In this document: in pieces, positions 54,002 to 62,193 of the stretch
Layout: every line of letters begins with the position of its first letter
Position numbering within the stretch: position 1 is the first letter of the stretch
Source of the DNA: Caryophanales bacterium UBA4855
Lineage (GTDB): Bacteria; Bacillota_I; Bacilli_A; RFN20; CAG-826
Direction: 5' to 3'
Length of the DNA: 64,000 bases
NCBI GenBank assembly: GCA_002399785.1
Contig: DHEH01000002.1
Coordinates: forward strand, 1-64,000
Program-made: the position numbers and the translations under genes
Notes under the pieces: generated by a model
What the model was told of the DNA's origin: nothing
Seen by the model: only the letters and a program-made list of their open reading frames with translations
Database searches by the model: none

Positions 54002-55249
54002 ATGATTAACAAAGATATATCAATAGAATTCTTAGGTGTAAAATTTGAAAATCCATTTTGCTTATCATCATCTCCAGTCGGAAATTGTTATGATATGTGT
54101 CGCAAAGCTTACTTAACTGGTTTTGGTGGAGTTGTTTTTAAAACCATCGGCCCAAAATCTTACTATATTGATGAAGTTTCTCCTCGTTTTGATAAATTAG
54201 ATAAAGAATCAACCACTTTTGTTGGTTTTAAAAATATGGAGCAAATTGCTGAACATCCTTTAGAAGAAAATTTGGAAGATATACGTAAATTAAAAGCAGA
54301 ATTCCCTAATAAAGTTTTAATCGCTTCAATTATGGGTAATGATGAAGAAACACGGGAAGATTTAGCAAGAAAAGCTACCGAAGCAGGAGCTGATATTCTT
54401 GAATTGAATTTCTCTTGCCCTCAAATGACAAGTCACGCTATGGGAAGCGATGTCGGAACTTCTCCAGAATTATGTAAAAAATATTGTGAAGCCGTTAGAC
54501 GTGGATCAAAACTCCCAATTCTTGCTAAAATGACTCCAAATATAACTGATATGGTACCTGTTGCCAAAGCTTCTCTTGAAGGTGGAGCTGACGGTATCGC
54601 CGCTATTAACACTATTAAATCTATTGCAAACTTAGATATAAATCGTTTTATCGGCATGCCAATCATCGATGGAAAATCATCGATAAGTGGCTATAGTGGA
54701 AAAGCTGTAAAACCAATCGCATTGAGGTTTATTTCTCAATTACGCAATGATAAGGAATTGAAGAATTTACCAATTTCAGGAATTGGCGGAATTGAGACGT
54801 GGATCGACGCAGTTGAATTTATTTTACTTGGTGCCTCCACTCTTCAAATGACTACAAGTGTTATGCAATATGGTTATAGAATTGTTGAAGATATGAAGAA
54901 TGGTTTGATGCATTATATGGAAGAAATGCATGTTGATCATCTTAAAGATTTAGTTGGAATTGCTAACAAAAACATCGTTCCAGCCGAGAATTTAAATAGA
55001 GATTACATTGTTTATCCTAAAATTGATCTCGATAAATGTGTTAAATGCGGTAGATGTGTGATTTCCTGTTATGATGGAGCTCACCAAGCAATGGAATGGG
55101 ATGAAGAAAAACGCACTCCTCTTTGTAACGAAGATAAATGTGTTGGGTGTTTATTATGTTCACTTGTTTGTCCAGTTCATGCAATTAGCGAAGGAAAAAT
55201 TGTTATCAAAAAAGGTAGAAAAACAAAGATCGAAGACATTAAACTTTAA
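54002..55249 (+). CDS. preA: Dihydropyrimidine dehydrogenase subunit PreA
   Basis: The 415-residue protein is the catalytic FMN subunit. The N-terminal ~300 residues form a dihydroorotate-dehydrogenase-like barrel, with [12 protein letters not shown] at the start, NFSCPQM with the active-site Cys, KMTPNITDM, and [21 protein letters not shown] for the phosphate of FMN. The C-terminal ferredoxin-like domain (~345-395) has [11 protein letters not shown] and [12 protein letters not shown], for two 4Fe-4S clusters. NFSCPQMT and the ferredoxin tail separate it from PyrD. It is co-transcribed with preT and ends at a terminator inside the convergent gene. Dihydropyrimidinase and beta-ureidopropionase are not in the window. 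Confidence 0.93.
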   Translation: MINKDISIEFLGVKFENPFCLSSSPVGNCYDMCRKAYLTGFGGVVFKTIGPKSYYIDEVSPRFDKLDKESTTFVGFKNMEQIAEHPLEENLEDIRKLKAEFPNKVLIASIMGNDEETREDLARKATEAGADILELNFSCPQMTSHAMGSDVGTSPELCKKYCEAVRRGSKLPILAKMTPNITDMVPVAKASLEGGADGIAAINTIKSIANLDINRFIGMPIIDGKSSISGYSGKAVKPIALRFISQLRNDKELKNLPISGIGGIETWIDAVEFILLGASTLQMTTSVMQYGYRIVEDMKNGLMHYMEEMHVDHLKDLVGIANKNIVPAENLNRDYIVYPKIDLDKCVKCGRCVISCYDGAHQAMEWDEEKRTPLCNEDKCVGCLLCSLVCPVHAISEGKIVIKKGRKTKIEDIKL

Positions 55250-55266
55250 TTTAATTCTTAACAATA

Positions 55267-55713
55267 TTAATTCTTAATCGATGATTTTATTTGATAATAC
55301 AAATCATCGATTTTTTTATTGCTTATTTCTCGAGGCAATTTATCAACCTCTTCATAAAATCTTTCTAAAGAATAATCTTTTTGATAATCAGGTTTACATT
55401 TATTGGAGATTATCAAAAACTTATAAGTAGAACAATCTATAGTAAAATCTTTAATTAACTTATTTGCATCTGTTTTAAAAGCATCAAAGATATCAATATC
55501 CCTTGCAAAGACCCCTTCTTTTGTTAAAAGTTCATCATTTTTAGTAAAAATCTTAAAAACAAAAAAACCATTAGGATTAATAATTACTAAATCGTAATGA
55601 ACACCATCAAAAGTGAAATCTTCAATAATATTTTCCTTAAATTTAAAATAGTGATAAATTTTATCAACTATCTTTTCTTTAGCGTTTCTAAAACCAAATA
55701 AACTTCTGCTCAT
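55267..55713 (-). CDS. Small protein, possible NERD-like nuclease fold
   Basis: The 148-residue protein has no signal peptide or membrane segment. The core ENIIEDFTFDGVHYDLVIINPNGFFVFKIF resembles the NERD domain, where Asp and Glu/Lys of a restriction-like fold are spaced as in hyDhlvvsp-GifviEtK; here the expected Glu-x-Lys is replaced by Lys-Ile-Phe, so activity is doubtful. The second half is charged and helical. The relation is weak and rests on pattern only. It begins 1 nt after the NUDIX stop, so it is the second gene of that pair. Confidence 0.5.
   Translation of the reverse strand: MSRSLFGFRNAKEKIVDKIYHYFKFKENIIEDFTFDGVHYDLVIINPNGFFVFKIFTKNDELLTKEGVFARDIDIFDAFKTDANKLIKDFTIDCSTYKFLIISNKCKPDYQKDYSLERFYEEVDKLPREISNKKIDDLYYQIKSSIKN
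55275..55317 (+). terminator. preA terminator inside the convergent gene
   Basis: AATCGATGATTT/AAATCATCGATT (55276-55287 and 55301-55312) with a 13-nt loop and a T run. It is antisense to the last ~15 codons of the gene ending at 55267. Confidence 0.88.
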
Positions 55714-55714
55714 C

Positions 55715-56248
55715 TTATTTTATTTTCAATATATACTCAAACAACGCAGCTAAAGTTTTTCCATCTTTAATTTTATTATCTTTAATCATTTCTTTTAATT
55801 CATCTAAAGTGACTTCCATCAAATTTAAGGCCTCGTTCTCATCTAAATGTTGCTCAGTTTTCACTAAATCTTCTGCATAATACATATCAATTATTTCATC
55901 AGTATAAGCTGGCGATGGATAATATGTACCTAAAAATTCAACCTTATTTGGTCTATAACCAGTTTCTTCTTCAAGTTCTCTTTTTGCAGTTGTTAAAGTG
56001 GTTTCCCCTTCATCAGTTTTTCCTGCAGGAATTTCAAAAATAACCTCATCATAAGGATAACGAAACTGTTTTTCTAAAATATATTTTCCGTTTGGTAATT
56101 TAGCTACTACACAAGCAGCTTTACAATGTCTAATAACTTCACGAGTAGATTCGTGACCATTTGGGCACAAAACATCATCAACAAACAAATTAACAATATG
56201 TCCTTTATAAATATTTTTAGAAGCTAATTTCTTTTCTTTTAAATCCAT
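55715..56248 (-). CDS. NUDIX hydrolase, ADP-ribose pyrophosphatase type
   Basis: The 177-residue protein has a perfect NUDIX box: G-x5-E-x7-REL-x-EE-x-GY, at about residues 76-98. The N-terminal KLASKNIYKGHIVNLFVDDV and the segment GTYYPSPAYTDEIIDMYYAEDL match the YqkG/NudF group of ADP-ribose pyrophosphatases; the Pro-Ser-Pro-Ala-Tyr loop is typical. It hydrolyses ADP-ribose or a related nucleoside diphosphate in the cytoplasm. It lies between the small 148-residue gene (1 nt) and cysE (37 nt), on the same strand, so it may share the cysteine operon transcript. Confidence 0.92.
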   Translation of the reverse strand: MDLKEKKLASKNIYKGHIVNLFVDDVLCPNGHESTREVIRHCKAACVVAKLPNGKYILEKQFRYPYDEVIFEIPAGKTDEGETTLTTAKRELEEETGYRPNKVEFLGTYYPSPAYTDEIIDMYYAEDLVKTEQHLDENEALNLMEVTLDELKEMIKDNKIKDGKTLAALFEYILKIK

Positions 56249-56285
56249 ATTTTTTCTCCTTTTCTATAAAAATAATGGGGATTGG

Positions 56286-57098
56286 CTATAGTTTTTGAAT
56301 AATCTCGACATCACATGGCTTAAATTTAACAACGGAATTCTTTGGAATAGAACTAGTAATATAAACACTACTTCCAATTGTTGAACCACTGCCAATTATT
56401 GTATCACCACCAAAAATAGAAGCGCCACTATAAATAGTAACATTGTCTTCAATTGTTGGATGTCTTTTAACACCCCTTAACTTATCGCAGTCTCTAAGTG
56501 ATAAAGCACCTAATGTAACACCTTGATAGATCTTTACATTATTCCCGATTTCAGTAGTTTCACCAATGACAATTCCAGTACCATGATCAATAAAGAAATT
56601 TTTACCAATTTTTGCACCAGGATTAATATCGATTCCAGTACGAGAATGAGCATATTCGCTAATAATTCTAGCAATAGATTCTAATCCATCAACATATAAA
56701 ATATGAGCGATACGATAAGCAGAAATTGCGATAAATCCAGGATAGGATAAGACTACTTCGCTAATACTTTTAGCAGCTGGATCTCCGTTATAAATGCATC
56801 TTACATCTTCATCTAATAAATCTTTTATTTCATCAATATGTGAGAAAAAATCTTCGACAATCACATCACTATTTTTAATATCACAATCACGTAAACCATC
56901 CAATAGATCGATTTTAGCATCAGTTAAAAGACGCTCAATATCACCAACACTTGGTTGTTTTTTATAATGATTTAAAAATAGAGCCATTCTCACATCTTTA
57001 TAAAATTCGATAACTTTACTACGATCAATATTTACAACAAAACATGTCGTTTCTTTATCAAATTTCTCTTTTATCTTCTTTGCTTGTTCACTATTCAT
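56286..57098 (-). CDS. cysE: Serine O-acetyltransferase
   Basis: The 270-residue enzyme makes O-acetylserine from serine and acetyl-CoA, the first step of cysteine synthesis. An N-terminal helical region (about 1-140) precedes a left-handed beta-helix of hexapeptide repeats. [26 protein letters not shown] includes the catalytic His region, and [16 protein letters not shown] and [19 protein letters not shown] follow. The N-terminal region is somewhat long, as in EpsC-like SATs. The C-terminus ends CDVEIIQKL without the usual Ile end that docks CysK. It overlaps cysK by 8 nt, so the two are coupled. Confidence 0.93.
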   Translation of the reverse strand: MNSEQAKKIKEKFDKETTCFVVNIDRSKVIEFYKDVRMALFLNHYKKQPSVGDIERLLTDAKIDLLDGLRDCDIKNSDVIVEDFFSHIDEIKDLLDEDVRCIYNGDPAAKSISEVVLSYPGFIAISAYRIAHILYVDGLESIARIISEYAHSRTGIDINPGAKIGKNFFIDHGTGIVIGETTEIGNNVKIYQGVTLGALSLRDCDKLRGVKRHPTIEDNVTIYSGASIFGGDTIIGSGSTIGSSVYITSSIPKNSVVKFKPCDVEIIQKL

Positions 57099-58014
57099 AT
57101 AAACCTCCTACACTTAAGTATCTTTCTCCGTTATCAGGAAGAACGATAACAATATTTTTATTTTTATATTTCTCTGAATCTAATTGTAATAAACTTGCGA
57201 CCTCAGCACCACTAGAAATTCCACATAATAATCCTTCTTTTTGTGCCAATAATCTTGTACATCTATAACTATCTTCGTCAGTCACATCGAGAACTCTATT
57301 AACTACTTCATTATTATATAAACTTGGTAAAAAGTTAGCGCCAATCCCCTGTATTTTGTGTGCTCCAGCAATTCCTTTATTAACTAACGAACTTGAAAAT
57401 GGTTCAACACCAATAATTTCAATGTTAGGCAAAACCTTCTTTAAACCAATTGCGGTACCAACTAAAGTTCCGCTTGTTCCAAAGGCCGAAATGAAAACGT
57501 CAACTTTATTATTCAAGTCTTTCAAGATCTCTTGACTAGTCGTTTCAATGTGAGCCTTAATATTATTTTTATTATCAAATTGACCTGCTAAAAATGAATT
57601 TGAATGGGCCTTTAAATAGGTTTTTGCTTCTTGCACGCTTCCGTCCATTCCCAATTTAGCATCAGTTAATATAACTTCAGAACCATAAGCAACCATCATC
57701 AACCTTCTTTCTTTGCTCGCACTACTTGGCATAAAAATAACACACTTTAAACCTAAATAAGCACATATCATAGATAAAGAAATTCCAGTGTTCCCACTGG
57801 TTGCTTCAACAATAACAGAATCTTTATTAATTTCATTATTTACTAAAGCTTCTTTAATAATATAATAGGCGGCTCTATCTTTGATTGAGCCACTAGGGTT
57901 ACATCTTTCAAGTTTTGCGTAAACATTAAAAGAAAGACCTAATTCTTCTTTGATTCGGTCTAATTTTATTAATGGAGTATCACCAATCACTTCTAATACA
58001 TTTCTTTTTAACAT
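57091..58014 (-). CDS. cysK: Cysteine synthase (O-acetylserine sulfhydrylase)
   Basis: From the ATG at 58014 the protein has 307 residues, the usual length; the frame extends 11 codons further upstream into the hairpin, which I reject. It is a PLP enzyme making cysteine from O-acetylserine and sulfide. Key motifs are [12 protein letters not shown], the PLP lysine in [33 protein letters not shown] as phosphate loop, EPFSSSLVN, and [14 protein letters not shown]. Its SD, AAGAGG, lies in the 3' arm of a 12-bp hairpin (58020-58055), so translation may depend on where the message begins. Confidence 0.94.
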   Translation of the reverse strand: MLKRNVLEVIGDTPLIKLDRIKEELGLSFNVYAKLERCNPSGSIKDRAAYYIIKEALVNNEINKDSVIVEATSGNTGISLSMICAYLGLKCVIFMPSSASKERRLMMVAYGSEVILTDAKLGMDGSVQEAKTYLKAHSNSFLAGQFDNKNNIKAHIETTSQEILKDLNNKVDVFISAFGTSGTLVGTAIGLKKVLPNIEIIGVEPFSSSLVNKGIAGAHKIQGIGANFLPSLYNNEVVNRVLDVTDEDSYRCTRLLAQKEGLLCGISSGAEVASLLQLDSEKYKNKNIVIVLPDNGERYLSVGGLYE

Positions 58015-58019
58015 AATAA

Positions 58020-58063
58020 AAAACCTCTTGGTTTTATTATATACCAAGAGGTTTTATTTTTTT
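58020..58063 (-). promoter_or_regulatory. Hairpin combining terminator, -10 box and cysK SD
   Basis: AAAACCTCTTGG/CCAAGAGGTTTT (58020-58031 and 58044-58055) is a perfect 12-bp stem. On the minus strand it follows the endonuclease stop (58062-58064) by 6 nt and ends in a T run, so it can terminate. The loop contains TATAAT (58036-58041) and the 3' arm contains the AAGAGG used by cysK. Readthrough RNA would hide that site; RNA started from the loop promoter would expose it. No good -35 is visible. Confidence 0.55.
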
Positions 58064-59261
58064 ACATCAACGCACCAGGACCAGCGTAATCTTTACTATA
58101 TATCATCTCGAGAAATTCTGGATGATCAATATATGGGTTTCTATTATGTTGATATTTTTGATCTATTAAATTGTTGCGATTCATTTCAAAATCACTAACA
58201 GGATCAATTCCACTCATGCTCCAAGTGTATAAATCAATAAAATTACCATGTAAACCATTGTTGGCTGGAGTGTAATCATAAAAATTACTTGGTATCTTTC
58301 CGCTAACTTCAAGATCCTTTTCGTTTTCAGTTCCTTCATATCTAACTGCCATATAAAATATCATTCTGGCAACATCACCCTTAAATTCATTCTTTGGTTC
58401 AAATAATTTAGTAGAAAGTGTCTTTCCGGTGCCAAGATAATTGCCTTTCATAGAAGCTCTGCCCCATTTGCTATTTAAACTGCAATCAGTAGCGTTAGAG
58501 TGGTCAGCAACATCACCAAAATCAAAATTACTTCTAGTACTATTTAATCCAGAATCACAAGGTCTTAAGTGATGCATGTCAGTTCCAGAAGGAATTGAAG
58601 TGCCAAAATTACCATGAGATTTAGCCCAAGTATGTTCTTTATTAAAACTAGTTCCTTTTGGTAAACTGCCTTCATAAGTAATCACTAATTTACTTGAATC
58701 AAAAGGATCGATATCAGTAATGAGCATATAACTATTTAAAGAAGTATATCCATATCCTTTATGTCCCTTAATAATATCATGCAAGGCATCTTTAAGTGCT
58801 TTTCCCTTAAGTCCTTTACAAGGAGCATAATAAGAATCTAAAGTACCTTGACTGCCTCTAGATCCAGCGATCTTAGTATTATTTGATAAGGTTCCGTCAG
58901 GTACATCAACTGGATCGTCTCCACCAATATCCCCTGCAGATCCAGCTTTAAATATTACGTTTATAAAATTATAACCTTTATTTACAGTGTATGTAAAATG
59001 AGTATCATCAACTTTAGTTGCGTCTTGATCATTAGCTGTTATTTTTTCAACAACATAGCCAGTATTTGGTATTACGGTAATTTGTTCAACTTCTCCAGCA
59101 ACCAAATCAGTTTGCTTGGTTTCTACGCTTCCAAAACCATTATCTGTAACAAAGACAAGGGTTTCTTTTTGACTAACATCACTCGAATTGCATCCTATCA
59201 AGGATAAACAAGAAAATGTTAATAATCCGGAAGCTAAAAATATAATAAATTTCTTTTTCAT
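58062..59261 (-). CDS. EndA-type endonuclease I lipoprotein
   Basis: The 399-residue protein has a lipoprotein signal with lipobox LIGC (Cys 24). Residues ~32-106 form an InlB-B-like unit (VTDNGFGSVETKQ, then ITVIPNTGYVVEKI). The endonuclease I domain (about 140-395) has EHTWAKS (209-215), DMHHLRPCD (228-236), LNSTRSNFDFGD, and near the end NRNPYIDHPEF. These match the His-Asn metal-dependent nuclease core of the EndA family, which degrades DNA and RNA outside the cell. It begins 1 nt after the M6 protease stop, so both are made together. Its terminator doubles as the cysK leader. Confidence 0.92.
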   Translation of the reverse strand: MKKKFIIFLASGLLTFSCLSLIGCNSSDVSQKETLVFVTDNGFGSVETKQTDLVAGEVEQITVIPNTGYVVEKITANDQDATKVDDTHFTYTVNKGYNFINVIFKAGSAGDIGGDDPVDVPDGTLSNNTKIAGSRGSQGTLDSYYAPCKGLKGKALKDALHDIIKGHKGYGYTSLNSYMLITDIDPFDSSKLVITYEGSLPKGTSFNKEHTWAKSHGNFGTSIPSGTDMHHLRPCDSGLNSTRSNFDFGDVADHSNATDCSLNSKWGRASMKGNYLGTGKTLSTKLFEPKNEFKGDVARMIFYMAVRYEGTENEKDLEVSGKIPSNFYDYTPANNGLHGNFIDLYTWSMSGIDPVSDFEMNRNNLIDQKYQHNRNPYIDHPEFLEMIYSKDYAGPGALM

Positions 59262-59262
59262 A

Positions 59263-61242
59263 TTATTTTACAAATGTTATTGTAGCTCCTTTTTCATCGA
59301 TAGAATCAATTGAAATATTATAATCAAATGATGTTCCATCATTAAATTTTCCGCTTTTTAAAAAATTGGAAATTGTTGTTTTATTAATAGCTGATCCAGC
59401 TTTAAATAAGCTGTTATTATCAGCATTTCGTTTGTTATAAATTATTCTATTTTGTGCATCAACAGTAGATAATAAATAATTTGATTTATTATAGGAACTA
59501 GATGCAGTATTAGAGAAAGCAAACGAATAATAAGAAGTTTGAGAACTTGGGATAGACGTTGCACTTTCATTTAAAAATTTACCAGATTTTTTCCGTTCAT
59601 CTGTAGTATTTGAATAAGCATTTTCCATTAATCTTGCATCAACATGAAATACACGAACACCGCTTTGAGAATAATATAAATTTCTTGTGGCGTATTTTGT
59701 ATGAGAATCTAAATAATTAAGTCCTGTTGGAGTGTAATATTCAAAAATTAAATATTCCCCAAAAGCTGAATCATTAAAATAAGAACTAGGAACAATTAAA
59801 CAATCGCCACTAGATTCAAATGGTTTTAAAGTAATCGAGCCAGAGTCTCCAGTTACTACAGTTGGTTCGACCCATCCGTAAGATAATTTTGAAAACGTAT
59901 TATGTTCTCCAATATTCATATCCATCATATCCATTCCGCCAGTTGCAGAATAATTCACACTTGAATCATATGAATAGTAATCTTCTAAACCGAACATATG
60001 TCCTGATTCATGAATTAATGTGTGTGAATCAAGTCCATAACTATTATCTTCGTAATTAAATGCAGCAGCCATATTAGCATAAGTAGAAACAGGAATATTT
60101 AATTCTTCGCTTCCTGGTCTTTCGTCATTATAAGCATAATACCAGTATGTATAAGCCCAGTAAGCATCAGAATCAACATTGTTTAAATCAAATTCATTAT
60201 AGATAAACCATATACCATCAATTAAATTGTCATTATCGCTATCATACTGACTAATGTTGCTAGAAATTTTAACTCCATTAACCGCGATTTTACTATAAAT
60301 TTCATCAATAAGAGTTAAGCTTTCGGTACCGTAATCGTCAGTTTTGCTTTTAAAAGTTTCACCAGTCATTTGCGGAATAACAGTATCAGTAACGACATAG
60401 TTAGGAGTTAAAGCTCCATAGCTTGATTTTTTATAAAAAGAAGCTAATGATTCCCAATAATCAGTTGTTCCATCCGCATTTGAACCATTTAAAGCATATC
60501 CTAAATTTTGTAATCTGGTAGCGGTCCGTTTTGAAGAAATATCACTAAATTGAACAGGCACAACTAAAATATTTGGTGAACCAACTGATGGGGTATAATA
60601 GGTTTCACTCGCTACACCAAGATTAGTATTTGTAAAATTAAGTTTATCTTTAGTTAATTTTTCAGTTGAAGAAGTAGCGTCACCAATTGCTTTAAAACTA
60701 CCAGTGACTCTATTTTCGCCACTTTTTAAAGTATAAGTGACCGAATTATTTTTAACATTATTTACAATTGAGGTTCCATTAACAGCTAATGTGTAAATTT
60801 TATAACCTTCATTTGGTGTAATTGTTAATGTGGTAATATCATTAGCTTTTCCACTTGCTAAACTACTAGTAACCACTCCATTTTCCATTGTATCAACAAC
60901 AACTATTGCAGCAGTTGAAACAACACCAGCCTTAAATGTTCCAGTTACATTATTTTCTCCACCAACTAATTTAAAGGTAACTTTATTATTGACAACATCA
61001 TCAACAATTGAAGTTCCATTTACATTTAAAGTATATAAATAATATCCTTCGTTTGGTGTAACAGTTAAAGTAACGATATCAGCCACATTTCCACTAGCAA
61101 TATCACTTGTAACTGTTCCGTTTGTCATTGTTTTAATGTTTACAGTTCCGGTCAATAAAACTTCTCCACTACTCACACATGAAGCTAAAGGTAATGCTAA
61201 CCCACATGTCATAATCATTAGTATAGCTTTTATTTTTTTCAT
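59263..61242 (-). CDS. M6-family metalloprotease lipoprotein
   Basis: The 659-residue protein has lipobox LASC (Cys ~22). Two InlB-B-like units (~33-104 and 113-184) share VTPNEGYYLYTLNVNGTSIV / ITPNEGYKIYTLAVNGTSIV and so are a recent duplication. The protease domain (~225-560) has PNILVVPVQFSD, an Asp-rich IDGIWFIYN, and the zinc motif HESGHMFGLEDYY (411-423), in which HExxH and the following Asp are as in immune inhibitor A-like M6 peptidases. The C-terminal ~100 residues are a beta domain. It should cut proteins at the cell surface. It pairs with the nuclease gene downstream. Confidence 0.9.
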   Translation of the reverse strand: MKKIKAILMIMTCGLALPLASCVSSGEVLLTGTVNIKTMTNGTVTSDIASGNVADIVTLTVTPNEGYYLYTLNVNGTSIVDDVVNNKVTFKLVGGENNVTGTFKAGVVSTAAIVVVDTMENGVVTSSLASGKANDITTLTITPNEGYKIYTLAVNGTSIVNNVKNNSVTYTLKSGENRVTGSFKAIGDATSSTEKLTKDKLNFTNTNLGVASETYYTPSVGSPNILVVPVQFSDISSKRTATRLQNLGYALNGSNADGTTDYWESLASFYKKSSYGALTPNYVVTDTVIPQMTGETFKSKTDDYGTESLTLIDEIYSKIAVNGVKISSNISQYDSDNDNLIDGIWFIYNEFDLNNVDSDAYWAYTYWYYAYNDERPGSEELNIPVSTYANMAAAFNYEDNSYGLDSHTLIHESGHMFGLEDYYSYDSSVNYSATGGMDMMDMNIGEHNTFSKLSYGWVEPTVVTGDSGSITLKPFESSGDCLIVPSSYFNDSAFGEYLIFEYYTPTGLNYLDSHTKYATRNLYYSQSGVRVFHVDARLMENAYSNTTDERKKSGKFLNESATSIPSSQTSYYSFAFSNTASSSYNKSNYLLSTVDAQNRIIYNKRNADNNSLFKAGSAINKTTISNFLKSGKFNDGTSFDYNISIDSIDEKGATITFVK

Positions 61243-61306
61243 AAATATCTCCTAAAAAATATATAAATAATTTATGCCAATATCTAATTCATTTTTGTTA
61301 ATAAAA

Positions 61307-61345
61307 ACGGCTTAATCAAACGCCATTAAGCGTTGATTGAGCCGT
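61307..61345 (-). terminator. Terminator overlapping the end of the lipoprotein gene
   Basis: A 16-bp stem from ACGGCTTAATCAA..CGC to GCG..TTGATTGAGCCGT (one bulge, one GU) with loop CATTAA. The stop codon of the gene (61326-61328) is in the loop, and the last six codons form one arm. Four or five T residues follow on the minus strand. Confidence 0.9.
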
Positions 61346-62183
61346 AAATCTTTACTGAATTAAAATAGTTTACAAAAGCATTATCATTTGAGAATGAAAT
61401 TGTTCCGTTCGCACTAGAAAATGTATATGTGATTTCAACAGTTGAATATGTTTTTTCATTTTCTGTACCAGCATCAACCGCTGTACCAAATGTCACTACT
61501 GCACTAACCCCTCCAACAGCGATACTTAACGCGCTAGGTTCAGTAGCATATTTTGTTTCCATTATATGATTAATAATAATTTTAGTGGCCTTTATTGATG
61601 TGCTAGTTGTAATAAAATTCGCACCACTCTTTTTAGCTTGAAAAGCATTTAATTCTCCGCCAATTAATGGATTATACGAAGAAGCAGCAAAACCAATTAA
61701 TTTTCCTGCTGCATAATTAAATGTGATTCCACCAACTGTATCTGTTGCTTCATTTACTGTATAAACTCCGGTACCACAACCAGCAACCAAGCCAGTACAT
61801 GAATCTTTTGTTAAAGTAGCAAGTAATTTTTCTTGATCATCTCCGGTGTTATCTCCTCCAGTTGCTTTTTTAACGACAGTGACTGAAATTGTGCCTTCTA
61901 AATTACCAGATTTAGCAATAATTGTTGCAGTTCCTTCAGCGATACCCTTCATTAAACCAGTTGCAGTAACAGTAACTACATCTGTATTTGAAGATGAAAA
62001 ACTAATTTCTGTTGCTCCTTCAACAGCAAGTTGTACGGAAGCACCAATTTCAAGTGAACCATTGTAACCTGTAATAGTTAAATCACCAGTTTCTGCAGTT
62101 TGATTTCCGCAACTTGTAACACCAACTCCAACACCTAAAGCCATTAAGCAACATAACGATAAAACAAGACTTCTTTTTTTCAT
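61326..62183 (-). CDS. Big_2-domain lipoprotein
   Basis: The 285-residue protein has a lipoprotein signal with lipobox VTSC (Cys ~25). A Big_2-like Ig domain spans ~33-106 (LEIGASVQLAVEGATEISFSSSNTDVV, then GLMKGIAEGTATIIAKSG). After a Gly/Asp-rich linker, a C-terminal domain (~118-285: LTKDSCTGLVAGCGTGVYTV, then FVNYFNSVKIYGSI) resembles the terminal beta-sandwich of the large lipoproteins at 25127 and 35676. No catalytic residues are obvious. It begins 10 nt after the EndA-type nuclease gene, with an AAGGAG site, so the two are in one operon, and the domain may help the nuclease to bind a surface or substrate. Confidence 0.8.
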   Translation of the reverse strand: MKKRSLVLSLCCLMALGVGVGVTSCGNQTAETGDLTITGYNGSLEIGASVQLAVEGATEISFSSSNTDVVTVTATGLMKGIAEGTATIIAKSGNLEGTISVTVVKKATGGDNTGDDQEKLLATLTKDSCTGLVAGCGTGVYTVNEATDTVGGITFNYAAGKLIGFAASSYNPLIGGELNAFQAKKSGANFITTSTSIKATKIIINHIMETKYATEPSALSIAVGGVSAVVTFGTAVDAGTENEKTYSTVEITYTFSSANGTISFSNDNAFVNYFNSVKIYGSINA

Positions 62184-62193
62184 AATTTTCTCC

